A stretch of 32,841 bases of DNA from an uncultured Oscillospiraceae bacterium (GCA_934597125.1 CAKTQM010000019.1:1-32841); one strand, 5' to 3'. Numbered from the stretch's first letter, positions 13,983 to 21,312 are shown. A program made the numbers and translations. Notes: generated from the sequence alone by a model not told the origin.

Positions 13983-15320
13983 ATGATACACGTTGATCTG
14001 ACCAATATCCAGAGCTTTCTGCGCTTGCCCTATGAGGCGGCGCTGGCACCCCGCCTGAAGCTGGCACACAGCTGCCTGCAAATGGGGAACGGCCGCGGCG
14101 GCGAGTTTACCGGCTGGGTACACCTGCCCCGGGACTATGACCGGGCGGAATACAGCCGCATCAAGGCGGCGGCCAAGAAAATCCAGAGCGACTCCCAGGC
14201 GCTGGTGGTCATCGGCATCGGCGGCTCCTATCTGGGGGCGCGGGGCGTTATCGAGTGCCTGTGCTCCCCCAACTACAACCTGAAAAAGAAGGAAACACCC
14301 AATATCTATTTCATCGGCAACGGCCTGAGCAGCGAGGCGCTGACGGAGGTGATGGAGCTGGTGAAGGACGTGGATTTCTCCGTCAACGTGATCTCCAAAT
14401 CCGGCACCACCACCGAGCCCGCCGTGGCCTTCCGCTTCTTCCGTGAGCTGCTGGAGCAGCGCTACGGCAAGGAGGGCGCCGCCCGCCGCATCTACGCCAC
14501 CACCGACGCCCACAAGGGCGCGCTGAAATCCCTGGCGGACGCCAACGGCTACGAGACCTTTGTGGTGCCCGACAACATCGGCGGACGCTACAGCGTGCTG
14601 ACCGCCGTGGGCCTGCTGCCCATTGCCGCCGCAGGGGTGGACATCGACGCTCTGATGGCCGGTGCCGAGGAGATGATGGAGACCTGCGCCGCCGGCGACA
14701 TGGAGCGCAACGCCGCGTGGCGCTATGCCGGCGCACGGTACGAGATGTACCGTATGGGCCGCAAAATCGAGATCCTGGCCGCCTATGAGCCCTCCTTCCG
14801 CTTTATGGCGGAGTGGTGGAAACAGCTGTACGGCGAAAGCGAGGGCAAGGAGAACAAGGGTCTGTTCCCCGCCAGTGTGGAATTCACCGCCGACCTGCAC
14901 TCCATGGGGCAGTATATTCAGGAGGGTGAGCGGCACCTGCTGGAGACGGTGGTGCGCTTCGGCCCCTCCGCCCAGCAGCAGACGGTGCCCTTCGACCCAC
15001 AGGACGGCGACGGGCTGAACTTCCTGGCGGGCAAAAGCATGGACTTTGTGGCCCTTCAGGCCATGGATGGAACGCTGCTGGCCCATGTGGAGGGCGGCGT
15101 GCCCAACATCATCGTTCAGGCCGGCAGCAAGGACGCCCACACGCTGGGCGAGCTGATCTACTTCTTTGAATACGCCTGCGGCCTGAGCGGCTATCTGCTG
15201 GATGTGAACCCCTTCGACCAGCCGGGCGTGGAGGCCTATAAAAAGAACATGTTCGCCCTGCTGGGCAAACCGGGCTATGAGGAGCTGCGGGCCCAGCTGG
15301 AGAAAAAGCTGAAACATTAA
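13983..15320 (+). CDS. pgi: Glucose-6-phosphate isomerase
   Basis: A 445-residue cytosolic enzyme interconverting glucose 6-phosphate and fructose 6-phosphate. It is the shorter bacterial type, close to the 450-residue Bacillus enzyme. The sugar-phosphate site SKSGTTTEP lies at 138-146. PGI signature 1 is at 198-211 (NIGGRYSVLTAVGL). The active-site glutamate region GESEGKENKG is at 284-293, the ring-opening His is in DLHSMGQ (H306), and signature 2 is in the C-terminal quarter (LIYFFEYACGLSGYLLDVNP). The ribosome site AGGAGG is 8 bases before the ATG, with its own promoter ahead. A separate promoter lies between it and the next gene. All expected motifs are intact, so the enzyme should be active in glycolysis and gluconeogenesis. 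Confidence 0.97.
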   Translation: MIHVDLTNIQSFLRLPYEAALAPRLKLAHSCLQMGNGRGGEFTGWVHLPRDYDRAEYSRIKAAAKKIQSDSQALVVIGIGGSYLGARGVIECLCSPNYNLKKKETPNIYFIGNGLSSEALTEVMELVKDVDFSVNVISKSGTTTEPAVAFRFFRELLEQRYGKEGAARRIYATTDAHKGALKSLADANGYETFVVPDNIGGRYSVLTAVGLLPIAAAGVDIDALMAGAEEMMETCAAGDMERNAAWRYAGARYEMYRMGRKIEILAAYEPSFRFMAEWWKQLYGESEGKENKGLFPASVEFTADLHSMGQYIQEGERHLLETVVRFGPSAQQQTVPFDPQDGDGLNFLAGKSMDFVALQAMDGTLLAHVEGGVPNIIVQAGSKDAHTLGELIYFFEYACGLSGYLLDVNPFDQPGVEAYKKNMFALLGKPGYEELRAQLEKKLKH

Positions 15321-15331
15321 CCGTTTTGTCA

Positions 15332-15360
15332 TTGCTTTTTGGACAAGGGTATGCTATGCT
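15332..15360 (+). promoter_or_regulatory. Promoter of the small P-loop ATPase gene
   Basis: TTGCTT (15332-15337), a 17-bp spacer and TATGCT (15355-15360). An alternative TTGTCA lies a few bases upstream. Confidence 0.6.
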
Positions 15361-15410
15361 ATCATTAGGAGCATAACCATCTCCTATCTTGGATAAAGGA
15401 GTGATTTCTT

Positions 15411-15821
15411 ATGGTTAGATTGATTATGGGCGCCAACGGCGCGGGCAAGACCAAGCAGCTGATCGAGCTGATCCACGCCGCGGTGGAGAGCGAGAACGGC
15501 AGCGTCGTCTGCATCGAACCCAGCGCCGACATGACCTACGACATCAGCTATAATGTCCGTCTGGTCAACGCCGGTGAGTACCATGTGAATAATTACGAGT
15601 GCCTGCGGGGCTTTATCAGCGGCCTGTACGCCGGCAATTACGATATTTCCCACGTGTTTGTGGACAATCTGTGCAAGATCGCCGGTGACAAGGATCTGCA
15701 GGCGGTAGAGGACTTCCTGGGCTGGCTGGATCGGTTCAGCAACACCAATGATGTGAAGTTCACCGTTACCATCAGCGCAGATGAAGATTCCGCCACCGAG
15801 GGGCTGCGGCAGTACACCTGA
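15411..15821 (+). CDS. Small P-loop NTPase of unknown role
   Basis: A 136-residue protein. The N-terminus is a perfect Walker A (GANGAGKT, 7-14) directly after the first strand MVRLIM. A Walker-B-like strand reads ISHVFVDNL (about 79-87), and a last strand reads VKFTVTIS. There is no ABC signature, no sensor domain and no membrane segment. The whole chain is about the size of one minimal RecA-like or kinase core, so it may act as a stand-alone NTPase. A good ribosome site (AAAGGAG) and a private promoter and terminator support a real, singly transcribed gene. It does not match a named enzyme I can recognise. Its neighbours (pgi, suf genes on the other strand) give no functional hint. Confidence 0.85.
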   Translation: MVRLIMGANGAGKTKQLIELIHAAVESENGSVVCIEPSADMTYDISYNVRLVNAGEYHVNNYECLRGFISGLYAGNYDISHVFVDNLCKIAGDKDLQAVEDFLGWLDRFSNTNDVKFTVTISADEDSATEGLRQYT

Positions 15822-15838
15822 AAATCCGCATAACATAA

Positions 15839-15873
15839 CGAGAGCGTCCCACAGGGGCGCTCTCGTTTCTTTT
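15839..15873. terminator. Terminator after the P-loop gene
   Basis: The stem CGAGAGCG (15839-15846) with CGCTCTCG (15858-15865), extended inside by CCC/GGG pairing, is followed by TTTCTTTTT. It also faces the 3' end of sufB on the minus strand. Confidence 0.82.
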
Positions 15874-15897
15874 TCACTTCGTTTTCGAAAACAAGCG

Positions 15898-16827
15898 TTA
15901 CGCCAGGAAGCCCTTCAGGATGGTGTCCTCGGCCTGCTCCTCGGTCAGTCCCAGGGTTTCCAGCTTTAAGAGCTGGTCGCCGGCGATCTTGCCGATGGCG
16001 GCCTCATGGATCAGCTGGGCCTCGGTGGAGTTGGCGGTGATGGCGGGGATGGACTGGATCCTGGCCTCACCCATGATGATGGAATCACACTGGACATGGC
16101 CAAAGCATTTGGCATTGCCCACCATGACCGGGTGGAACACCTGCTGGGAGCGATCCTGCGCCACGGAGCGGGAGATGACGCGGCCGCGGGCATCGTCACC
16201 GTTGAGGTGGATGTTCATATCGCTTTCAGCCATCTGGTCGCCGTGGGTCAGCAGACGCTCGGTGACCACCACTTCACTTCCGGCTTCGCAGAAGAAATCG
16301 GTCTCCCGCTTGGTGGAGTCGATGCCGCGGATCTGGATAGTGTCCATCTGCATGGTGGAATTCTCGCCCAGATAGACCACGGTCTTGGGATTCATAATGT
16401 TGCCGCCGGTCTGGCCGGCGTCCTTTTCGCCGTAGTGCTTTTCGATGTAATGCACGCGGCTGTTTTTGCCGATATGGAAGGTATGCAGGCCGTCGTGACG
16501 GCTCTCGTTGCAGCCGGAGTTATGGATGCCGCAGCCTGCCACGATCTCCACATCACAGTCATCGGGAACATAGAAGTCGTTGAACACCAGCTCGCTGACG
16601 CCGGTTTTGCTGATGATGACGGGGATATAGCACTTCTCGCCCTTTGTTCCGGGCTTGAATTTCACGTCAATGCCGGACTTCCCGTCGGTACGGGGAGAGA
16701 TGTCAATATGCTCGGTGGACTGGCGGGCTTCGCAGCCGCTGTCCTTGCGGATATTGAAGGCGCCCACCGGCTTGCCGGTCAGGTCGGCGATCTTTTCCAA
16801 CAGCTTCGCGTCGATCTCAGTGATCAC
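15898..16827 (-). CDS. sufB: SufB/SufD-family Fe-S cluster assembly scaffold (minimal SUF type)
   Basis: A 309-residue beta-helix scaffold protein, clearly shorter than the roughly 470-residue classical SufB. It lacks much of the N-terminal region but keeps the core. It has C247 in GHVQCDSIIMG (the SufB catalytic-Cys position) and H274 in LIHEAAIGKI (the SufB/D partner-His position), followed by the usual C-terminal helices (GLTEEQAEDTILKGFLA). With SufC it forms the SufBC core on which clusters are built. Its ATG overlaps the sufC stop by 4 bases, and no sufD, sufS or sufU follows. The two-gene set matches the minimal SUF (SmsCB-like) systems of anaerobes, in which one scaffold replaces both SufB and SufD. 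The cysteine desulfurase must be elsewhere. Confidence 0.92.
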   Translation of the reverse strand: MITEIDAKLLEKIADLTGKPVGAFNIRKDSGCEARQSTEHIDISPRTDGKSGIDVKFKPGTKGEKCYIPVIISKTGVSELVFNDFYVPDDCDVEIVAGCGIHNSGCNESRHDGLHTFHIGKNSRVHYIEKHYGEKDAGQTGGNIMNPKTVVYLGENSTMQMDTIQIRGIDSTKRETDFFCEAGSEVVVTERLLTHGDQMAESDMNIHLNGDDARGRVISRSVAQDRSQQVFHPVMVGNAKCFGHVQCDSIIMGEARIQSIPAITANSTEAQLIHEAAIGKIAGDQLLKLETLGLTEEQAEDTILKGFLA

Positions 16828-17564
16828 AGGGACGCCTCCTTTCTCTCGATAACAGGGCAGCCGCCCAGGGTGTCGGCCAGAATCAGGGGGAATACCTCCT
16901 CCGTGCTGCCGCGATGGGCGATCTGGCCGTTGGCGATAACCACGATCTCGTCGGCCAGGCGGATGATCCGCTCCTGATGGGAAATGATGATCATGGTGGC
17001 CTTGCCCTCCTGATGGATCTGCTCAAAGGTTTCGGTAAGGCGGGCAAAGCTCCACAGGTCGATGCCGGCCTCCGGCTCGTCAAAGATCATCAGGTCGCTG
17101 TGGCGGGCCAGGATGGTGGCGATTTCGATACGCTTCACCTCGCCGCCGGAGAGGGACACGTCCACCTCACGATCCAGATAGTCGTTGGCGCACAGACCCA
17201 CCTTGGTGAGATAGGCACAGCAGCGATCCTTGCTGAGCTTCTCCTCCCCCGCTGCCAGCAGCAGCAAATCGTGGACGGTGATGCCCTTGAAGCGGGGCGG
17301 CTGCTGGAAGCCGTAGCTGATGCCTTTCTTCGCCCGTTCGGTGATGGACAGACCGGTGATATCCTCGCCGTTATACAGGATCTGGCCGCCGGTGGGCTGC
17401 ACCAGTCCCATGATGATCTTGGCCAGGGTGGTCTTGCCGCCGCCGTTGGGGCCGGTAAACACCACCAAGCGGTGATCAGGGATGGTGATGGAGACATCCT
17501 TGATGATGTCCAGCTCACCTTCCGGCGTAGACACACGATAGGAAATATGTTTCAATTCCAGCAT
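16824..17564 (-). CDS. sufC: SufC-type ABC ATPase
   Basis: A 246-residue soluble ABC ATPase that powers conformational change of the SufB-type scaffold. It shows Walker A GPNGGGKTT (38-46), a Q-loop in YGFQQPPRF (about 84-92), the signature LSGGEVKR (138-145), Walker B LMIFDEPEAGID (158-169) and the switch His in ISHQE (H196). FDEPEAGIDL and the SufC-like Q-loop set it apart from transporter ATPases, and no permease is nearby. The ribosome site GAGGAGG is strong. It has its own promoter overlapping the end of the Rrf2 gene and is coupled to sufB by a 4-base overlap. Confidence 0.95.
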   Translation of the reverse strand: MLELKHISYRVSTPEGELDIIKDVSITIPDHRLVVFTGPNGGGKTTLAKIIMGLVQPTGGQILYNGEDITGLSITERAKKGISYGFQQPPRFKGITVHDLLLLAAGEEKLSKDRCCAYLTKVGLCANDYLDREVDVSLSGGEVKRIEIATILARHSDLMIFDEPEAGIDLWSFARLTETFEQIHQEGKATMIIISHQERIIRLADEIVVIANGQIAHRGSTEEVFPLILADTLGGCPVIERKEASL

Positions 17565-17635
17565 GGAATCTTCCTCCTCAAACTGAACTGGCGGAAACCC
17601 TTGCCCGCCACGGGGTTTTGGAACAAACCCGAACT

Positions 17636-17664
17636 ATTATATCAGAGGATCTGACAAAAATCAA
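17636..17664 (-). promoter_or_regulatory. sufCB promoter
   Basis: On the minus strand TTGATT (17664-17659), a 17-bp spacer and TATAAT (17641-17636). The -35 overlaps the Rrf2 stop codon, so sufCB can be transcribed apart from its regulator. Confidence 0.75.
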
Positions 17665-18083
17665 TTGATTTCGCCATTTTCCTCCACCATCAGTTGGGCC
17701 AGGGTGGCGTTGTCCAGATACTCCCGTATCACCTGATCCAGACCCTGCCACAGAGCGCGGGTGCGGCAGGTGTCCGCCATCTGGCAGGGGGCGGCCTCAT
17801 CCTCCACGCACTGCACGGGGGCCAGCGGCCCCTCAATGGCCCGCAGCAGCGGGCCGATGCGGTAGGCCTCCGGCGGCTGGACAAGGCGGTAGCCGCCGCC
17901 CCGTCCGTGGGTACCGTCCACAAGGCCGGCCTTGGACAGGGTGGTCATGATGCTCTCCAGATACTTCTGGCTGATACCTTGGCGCTGGGCCACCGTTCGC
18001 AGAGGGATATAACCCTCCTGCCGGTGCTCCGCCAGATCCACCATCACCCGCAGCGCATAGCGCCCCTTTGTTGAGATCATCAT
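17661..18083 (-). CDS. Rrf2/IscR-family Fe-S-sensing transcriptional regulator
   Basis: A 140-residue winged-helix repressor-type regulator. The N-terminus is the classic MISTKGRYALRVMVDLA. The recognition region is QGISQKYLESIMTTLSKAGLV and the wing is GRGGGYRL. Three cysteines near the end (C92, C100, C106; C-x7-C-x5-C) are spaced as in Fe-S-binding members. It therefore probably senses cluster supply and controls the adjoining sufC-sufB genes, which lie 96 bp downstream on the same strand. The start at 18083 has AGGTGG 6 bases ahead; an adjacent second ATG (18080) is possible. A consensus promoter with an internal dyad lies just upstream, suggesting autoregulation. Confidence 0.93.
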   Translation of the reverse strand: MMISTKGRYALRVMVDLAEHRQEGYIPLRTVAQRQGISQKYLESIMTTLSKAGLVDGTHGRGGGYRLVQPPEAYRIGPLLRAIEGPLAPVQCVEDEAAPCQMADTCRTRALWQGLDQVIREYLDNATLAQLMVEENGEIN

Positions 18084-18116
18084 ACCGATCCACCTGCCTT
18101 TTCCGCATTTTTCTCC

Positions 18117-18145
18117 ATTATAGGCGGTTTTGCCTACCGTGTCAA
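18117..18145 (-). promoter_or_regulatory. Consensus promoter of the Rrf2 gene with a spacer dyad
   Basis: On the minus strand TTGACA (18145-18140), exactly 17 bp and TATAAT (18122-18117), both boxes perfect. The spacer holds inverted halves TAGGC-6-GCCTA reaching into the -10, a possible operator. Confidence 0.82.
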
Positions 18146-18255
18146 TGGGTGGCGGAGGCGGCGCATATGGCATAGTATGGCACGGGGAGGGATCGGGCAT
18201 ACATGGGCCCCCTGCCGGAGCCCACAGGATACACAAAATCTTTCGCAAAACCGTC

Positions 18256-18287
18256 CGTAGGGGCGGGGACACCACACCCCGCCCCGC
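18256..18287. repeat. GC-rich palindromic intergenic repeat, copy 3
   Basis: CGTAGGGGCGGGG (18256-18268) pairs with CCCCGCCCC (18277-18285) over 9 perfect base pairs around an 8-base loop. The outer CGTAGGGGC is shared with copies at about 3.1 and 7.0 kb. It lies 30 bp before a small gene. Confidence 0.62.
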
Positions 18288-18314
18288 AATGCTTCACATG
18301 AAAGGAGGTGTCCC

Positions 18315-18524
18315 ATGGACAACGAGCTGTATGACTATCGCAAATTTGACCAGGTCTGGCGGCGGGTCAATCCGCAGGAGAATCCCTATCCGGAGGCACG
18401 GGGCAGCGCCGCGGCGCCCGCCGTCAGAAACGAAGCGGCCCCGCCTGTCTATCAAACGCTGCTGCGGGAGGAACTGCGGCATATGCAGGAGGTACTGCGT
18501 GTGCTGGAAAACGCTCTTGCATAG
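18315..18524 (+). CDS. Small protein of unknown function (69 residues)
   Basis: Not recognised with confidence. A very strong ribosome site (AAAGGAGGTG) 5 bases before the ATG argues for a real gene. The protein starts MDNELYDYRKFDQVWRRVNP with a NPYPEARG turn, has an Ala/Pro-rich middle, and ends in a charged helix (LLREELRHMQEVLRVLENAL). The N-terminal DYRKFDQVWRRVNPQENPYPE resembles, from memory, the leading segment of some clostridial ferritin-like proteins. If so, this would be a short form without the iron-binding helices; that is a tentative guess. No signal peptide or membrane segment is seen. The next gene's promoter overlaps its stop codon. Confidence 0.65.
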   Translation: MDNELYDYRKFDQVWRRVNPQENPYPEARGSAAAPAVRNEAAPPVYQTLLREELRHMQEVLRVLENALA

Positions 18525-18545
18525 CGGTGCGGCGTGTGATACAAT
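18517..18545 (+). promoter_or_regulatory. Promoter of the HD-domain gene
   Basis: TTGCAT (18517-18522), a 17-bp spacer and TACAAT (18540-18545), beginning inside the last codons of the small upstream gene. Confidence 0.7.
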
Positions 18546-18598
18546 AGGGCATCCAAATCCGGCGCGGAAACGCGCTGTCAACAAAGGAGATTGCCGCA

Positions 18599-19183
18599 AT
18601 GAAGGAAGTTATCAGTCGGGATGCCGCTCTGGCGGCATTGAAGGAGTACAACCACGAGCCGTTTCACATCCTGCACGCGCTGACGGTGGAGGGCGTGATG
18701 CGCTGGTACGCCAACGAGCTGGGCTACGGCGAGGACGCGGATTTCTGGGCCACAGCGGGCCTGCTGCACGACATTGACTTTGAGATGTGGCCGGAGCAGC
18801 ACTGCCTGAAAGCGCCGGAGCTGCTGGAAAAGGCCGGCTGCGATGCCGACCTGATCCATGCCGTATGCTCTCACGGCTACGGGCTGGTGTGCGATGTGGA
18901 GCCCACCCACGAGATGGAGAAGGTGCTGTTCGCCGCCGACGAACTGACGGGCCTGATCGGCGCTGCCGCCCGCATGCGCCCCAGCAAAAGCGTGATGGAT
19001 ATGGAGGTCAGCAGCCTGAAAAAGAAATTCAAGGACAAGAAGTTCGCCGCCGGCTGCTCCCGCGATGTGATCACCACCGGCGCCGAGCGGTTGGGCTGGA
19101 CGCTGGAGGAGCTGATGGAAAAGACCATTCTGGCCATGCGCAGCTGTGAGGAGAGCGTCAACGCCGCCATGGCGGCCATGTGA
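18599..19183 (+). CDS. HD-domain metal-dependent phosphohydrolase-like protein
   Basis: A 194-residue protein with the HD-superfamily residues in order: H26 (FHILHALTVE), the H57-D58 pair (GLLHDIDFE), H92 (CSHGYG) and D114 (AADELTGLI). This is enough to bind the usual one or two metals. HD proteins hydrolyse phosphate esters of nucleotides or nucleotide second messengers, but this compact family is mostly annotated simply as HDIG/HD domain and the substrate is unknown. A C-terminal helical region (KKKFKDKKFAAGCSRDVI) follows. A good ribosome site (AAAGGAGA) and its own promoter and terminator show a single-gene unit. Confidence 0.88.
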   Translation: MKEVISRDAALAALKEYNHEPFHILHALTVEGVMRWYANELGYGEDADFWATAGLLHDIDFEMWPEQHCLKAPELLEKAGCDADLIHAVCSHGYGLVCDVEPTHEMEKVLFAADELTGLIGAAARMRPSKSVMDMEVSSLKKKFKDKKFAAGCSRDVITTGAERLGWTLEELMEKTILAMRSCEESVNAAMAAM

Positions 19184-19217
19184 GCCGGTCGGGGATCGGG
19201 TTTTACCAATTTGCATA

Positions 19218-19248
19218 AAAAGGCGCGGGCCAGCGGCCCGCGCCTTTT
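19218..19248. terminator. Bidirectional terminator (HD gene / MATE gene)
   Basis: A perfect 14-bp stem, AAAAGGCGCGGGCC (19218-19231) with GGCCCGCGCCTTTT (19235-19248), and a 3-base loop, between two convergent genes. The MATE stop lies 3 bp away. Confidence 0.9.
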
Positions 19249-19251
19249 CTC

Positions 19252-20577
19252 CTATCCCGCCAGAGCGCTGGTGTACCGCCGGAGAGCGGCGGCGGTATAC
19301 AGCGCCGTCAGCAGCTCTGTGGCCGGCATGGCGAACCACAGGGCATCCGCGCCTGCCACAGCCGGGAGCAGCAGGATCAAAATGCCGCTGATGACAAGGC
19401 CCCGCGCCACGGAAACGATGAACGCCGCCCTGGGCTGCATGATCGACTGGAAATAATACGTCGAGAAGATATTGAACGGCAGCAGCAGGAACGACAGGGC
19501 GTAGGTTCGGATGATGGCCGGCGCAATAGTCAGGATCTCCGGTGTGGGATCCATGAACACCCGAATATAGAGATTCGGCGCCGCAAAGCTCAGGGCCGTC
19601 CAGAACAGGGCGAAGAAGGCCGTGGTATACAGCGCCAGGCGCAGCGTTTCACGGATGCGGCCGCCCTGTTGTGCGCCGTAGTTGGTGGAGATGATGGGCT
19701 GCGCCGCCTGTCCCACACTGTAGGCGCAGCACTGAACGAAGGTGCTGACATTGATGATGGGGCCGTATACTGCCAGAGCGCTGCCACCGGCATACCGCAT
19801 GATCTGCCGGTTGAACAGTATGGTCAGGATGCCCATAGCCACATCAATGAAAAACGAGGAAAAGCCCGTTACCGCGATTTCTTTCAGTTTGCGGGGCAGG
19901 CCCTCCACCCGTACCAGGCGCAGGGTGTTTGTGCGGCGCAGGAAGTGGGCCATCAGCACCAGAAACGAGACGCCCGCCCCCATGGCTGTGGCAAGACCCG
20001 CGCCGTAAATACCCATGTCGCAGGGGAACACAAAGAAGTAATCCCCGAATACGTTGAAGATGCCGCCGGACAGCACGCCCAGAGTGGCAAGTCCCGGGTC
20101 GCCGTCATTCCGCAGAAAGGCCGCCAGCATCTGGTTGAACAGAAACAGGGGGAACACATACCGGATGGGCCGCAGGTAGTCCCGCGCCAGCGCCAGCAGC
20201 GTCTCATCCGCGCCGAAGAAGGTCAGCAGCGGCTCTTCAAACCACAGCAGACCCAGCCATGCCAGCAGCGCCAGCAGCACGGAGCCCGCTGCCGCGGCGG
20301 TGAAATACTGGTTCTCTCCGCCTGTCTGACGGACACCGCCGCCGCGGCGTGCGCTGAAGATCACACTGCCGCCGATGCCGGTCAGCAGGCCGAGGCTGTA
20401 GATCACGTTCCACACCGGTGCCACCACCGCCAGCGCCGCTGTGCCGTCCGGCCCCTGATACTGGCCCACCATGGCCATATCCACAATGCCGTAAATGCTG
20501 GAGATCAGCGCACTGCCGAAGGCCGCCGACAGATATTTGAAATACAGCGGCCTGATCTTTCCGCCCAACAGATCCAT
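19252..20577 (-). CDS. MATE-family multidrug/cation exporter
   Basis: A 441-residue membrane protein with about twelve helices in two similar halves. The MATE N-terminus is visible (LYFKYLSAAFGSALISSIYGIVDMAMVGQ), with SLGLLTGIGGSVIFSA in the first half and STFVQCCAYSVGQAAQPIISTNYGAQ at the start of the second. Members expel drugs, dyes or metabolites using Na+ or H+ gradients. The sequence does not show the substrate. The start has GGGAGG ahead. Between its promoter and the start codon lies a leader with a strong terminator hairpin, so expression is probably controlled by attenuation. The gene follows uracil-DNA glycosylase on the same strand but has its own promoter. Confidence 0.93.
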   Translation of the reverse strand: MDLLGGKIRPLYFKYLSAAFGSALISSIYGIVDMAMVGQYQGPDGTAALAVVAPVWNVIYSLGLLTGIGGSVIFSARRGGGVRQTGGENQYFTAAAAGSVLLALLAWLGLLWFEEPLLTFFGADETLLALARDYLRPIRYVFPLFLFNQMLAAFLRNDGDPGLATLGVLSGGIFNVFGDYFFVFPCDMGIYGAGLATAMGAGVSFLVLMAHFLRRTNTLRLVRVEGLPRKLKEIAVTGFSSFFIDVAMGILTILFNRQIMRYAGGSALAVYGPIINVSTFVQCCAYSVGQAAQPIISTNYGAQQGGRIRETLRLALYTTAFFALFWTALSFAAPNLYIRVFMDPTPEILTIAPAIIRTYALSFLLLPFNIFSTYYFQSIMQPRAAFIVSVARGLVISGILILLLPAVAGADALWFAMPATELLTALYTAAALRRYTSALAG

Positions 20578-20597
20578 AACTCATACCTCCCATACGC

Positions 20598-20678
20598 AAA
20601 AAACAGCCGGACAAGAGACAGACATTTCAGTCTGCGCCTTATCCGGCTGTCGTTTCTCTGAACGACTCGCCCTCCGAG
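20598..20678 (-). promoter_or_regulatory. Candidate attenuator/riboswitch leader of the MATE gene
   Basis: Minus-strand order: a small hairpin CTCG-5-CGAG (20678-20666), a second GTCGTT/AACGAC (20666-20649), then a long stem (20650-20603) with 13 pairs, ACAGCCGGATAAG against CTTGTCCGGCTGT, one of them G-U. This last stem carries an inner hairpin CAGAC/GTCTG and runs into six T (20603-20598). The T-run ends 20 bases before the start codon, so it acts on the MATE gene itself. The second hairpin shares two bases with the terminator stem. No known riboswitch class was recognised. Confidence 0.6.
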
Positions 20679-20690
20679 CGATCATGCAGC

Positions 20691-20719
20691 ATGGTAGCAC
20701 ACCGGCGGCAAAATGTCAA
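20691..20719 (-). promoter_or_regulatory. MATE promoter
   Basis: On the minus strand TTGACA (20719-20714), a 17-bp spacer and TACCAT (20696-20691). The -35 lies in the loop of a GC-rich inverted repeat (GGCGGC/GCCGCC) just after the uracil-DNA glycosylase stop. Confidence 0.72.
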
Positions 20720-20733
20720 GAGCCGCCGCGATG

Positions 20734-21312
20734 TCATTCGAAGGTAATGGGGGTGTGCTCACAGATCTCTGCGATTTTAGCCTGGAGGCGCTTGAGATCC
20801 TCGAAGGTCTCCGGCTTTCTGCGGGGATCCCGCAGCAGGGCGGCGGGGTGGAACAGAGCCATCATCAGCGTGCCGTTACGGTCAAAAAACTGGCCGTGCT
20901 CCTGACTGATCTTGAAGTCCGGCTTGATGAGCTCCATGGCGCTGATGCGGCCCAGGCACACGATGATCTTGGGACGCATCAGCCGCACCTGCTCCCGCAG
21001 GTAGCCGCGGCAGGCGTCCTTCTCCGTATTCAGGGGATCGCGGTTTTCCGGCGGACGGCACTTAACGGAGTTAGTGATATACACGTCCTTCCTGTGCAGG
21101 CCGATCATGGCCAGCATGTCATCCAGCAGCTTGCCGCCCCGCCCCACGAAGGGCTCGCCCTGAATATCCTCGTTGGCACCGGGGGCCTCGCCGATAAACA
21201 GCACCTCGGCATGGGGGTCGCCCACGCCGAACACCACCTGTGTACAGGTCTGCCGCAGCTGGCAGGCATGGCAGTTCAGACAGGTCTCTCTCAATTCCTC
21301 CCAGGGGGTCAT
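20734..21312 (-). CDS. Family 4 uracil-DNA glycosylase (Fe-S)
   Basis: A 192-residue base-excision repair enzyme that removes uracil from DNA. Four cysteines sit as in family 4 UDGs: C14-x2-C17 near the N-terminus, then C85 and C101, binding a [4Fe-4S] cluster. The catalytic motif A reads GEAPGANED (41-49) with GEPFVGRGGKLLD next, TNSVKCRPPENRDP follows, and the C-terminal loop is HPAALLR (155-161). The length is normal. It overlaps the preceding alpha/beta-hydrolase gene by 4 bases, so it is translated from the same mRNA. The cluster requirement ties it to the SUF system also in this window. Confidence 0.94.
   Translation of the reverse strand: MTPWEELRETCLNCHACQLRQTCTQVVFGVGDPHAEVLFIGEAPGANEDIQGEPFVGRGGKLLDDMLAMIGLHRKDVYITNSVKCRPPENRDPLNTEKDACRGYLREQVRLMRPKIIVCLGRISAMELIKPDFKISQEHGQFFDRNGTLMMALFHPAALLRDPRRKPETFEDLKRLQAKIAEICEHTPITFE

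Noticed and set aside
13941..15332. 463-codon minus-strand open frame opposite pgi
   Set aside because: It lies exactly across pgi, which has every catalytic motif, and its His/Gln-rich low-complexity content is that of an antisense shadow.
15881..15892. 12-bp perfect palindrome GTTTTCGAAAAC as an operator
   Set aside because: It lies downstream of sufB and next to a terminator, away from any promoter, so a regulatory role is unlikely.
20598..20678. Guanidine, fluoride, manganese or preQ1 riboswitch upstream of the MATE gene
   Set aside because: I looked for the conserved cores of these classes (for example ACGR loops) and did not find them, so only an unclassified leader is reported.
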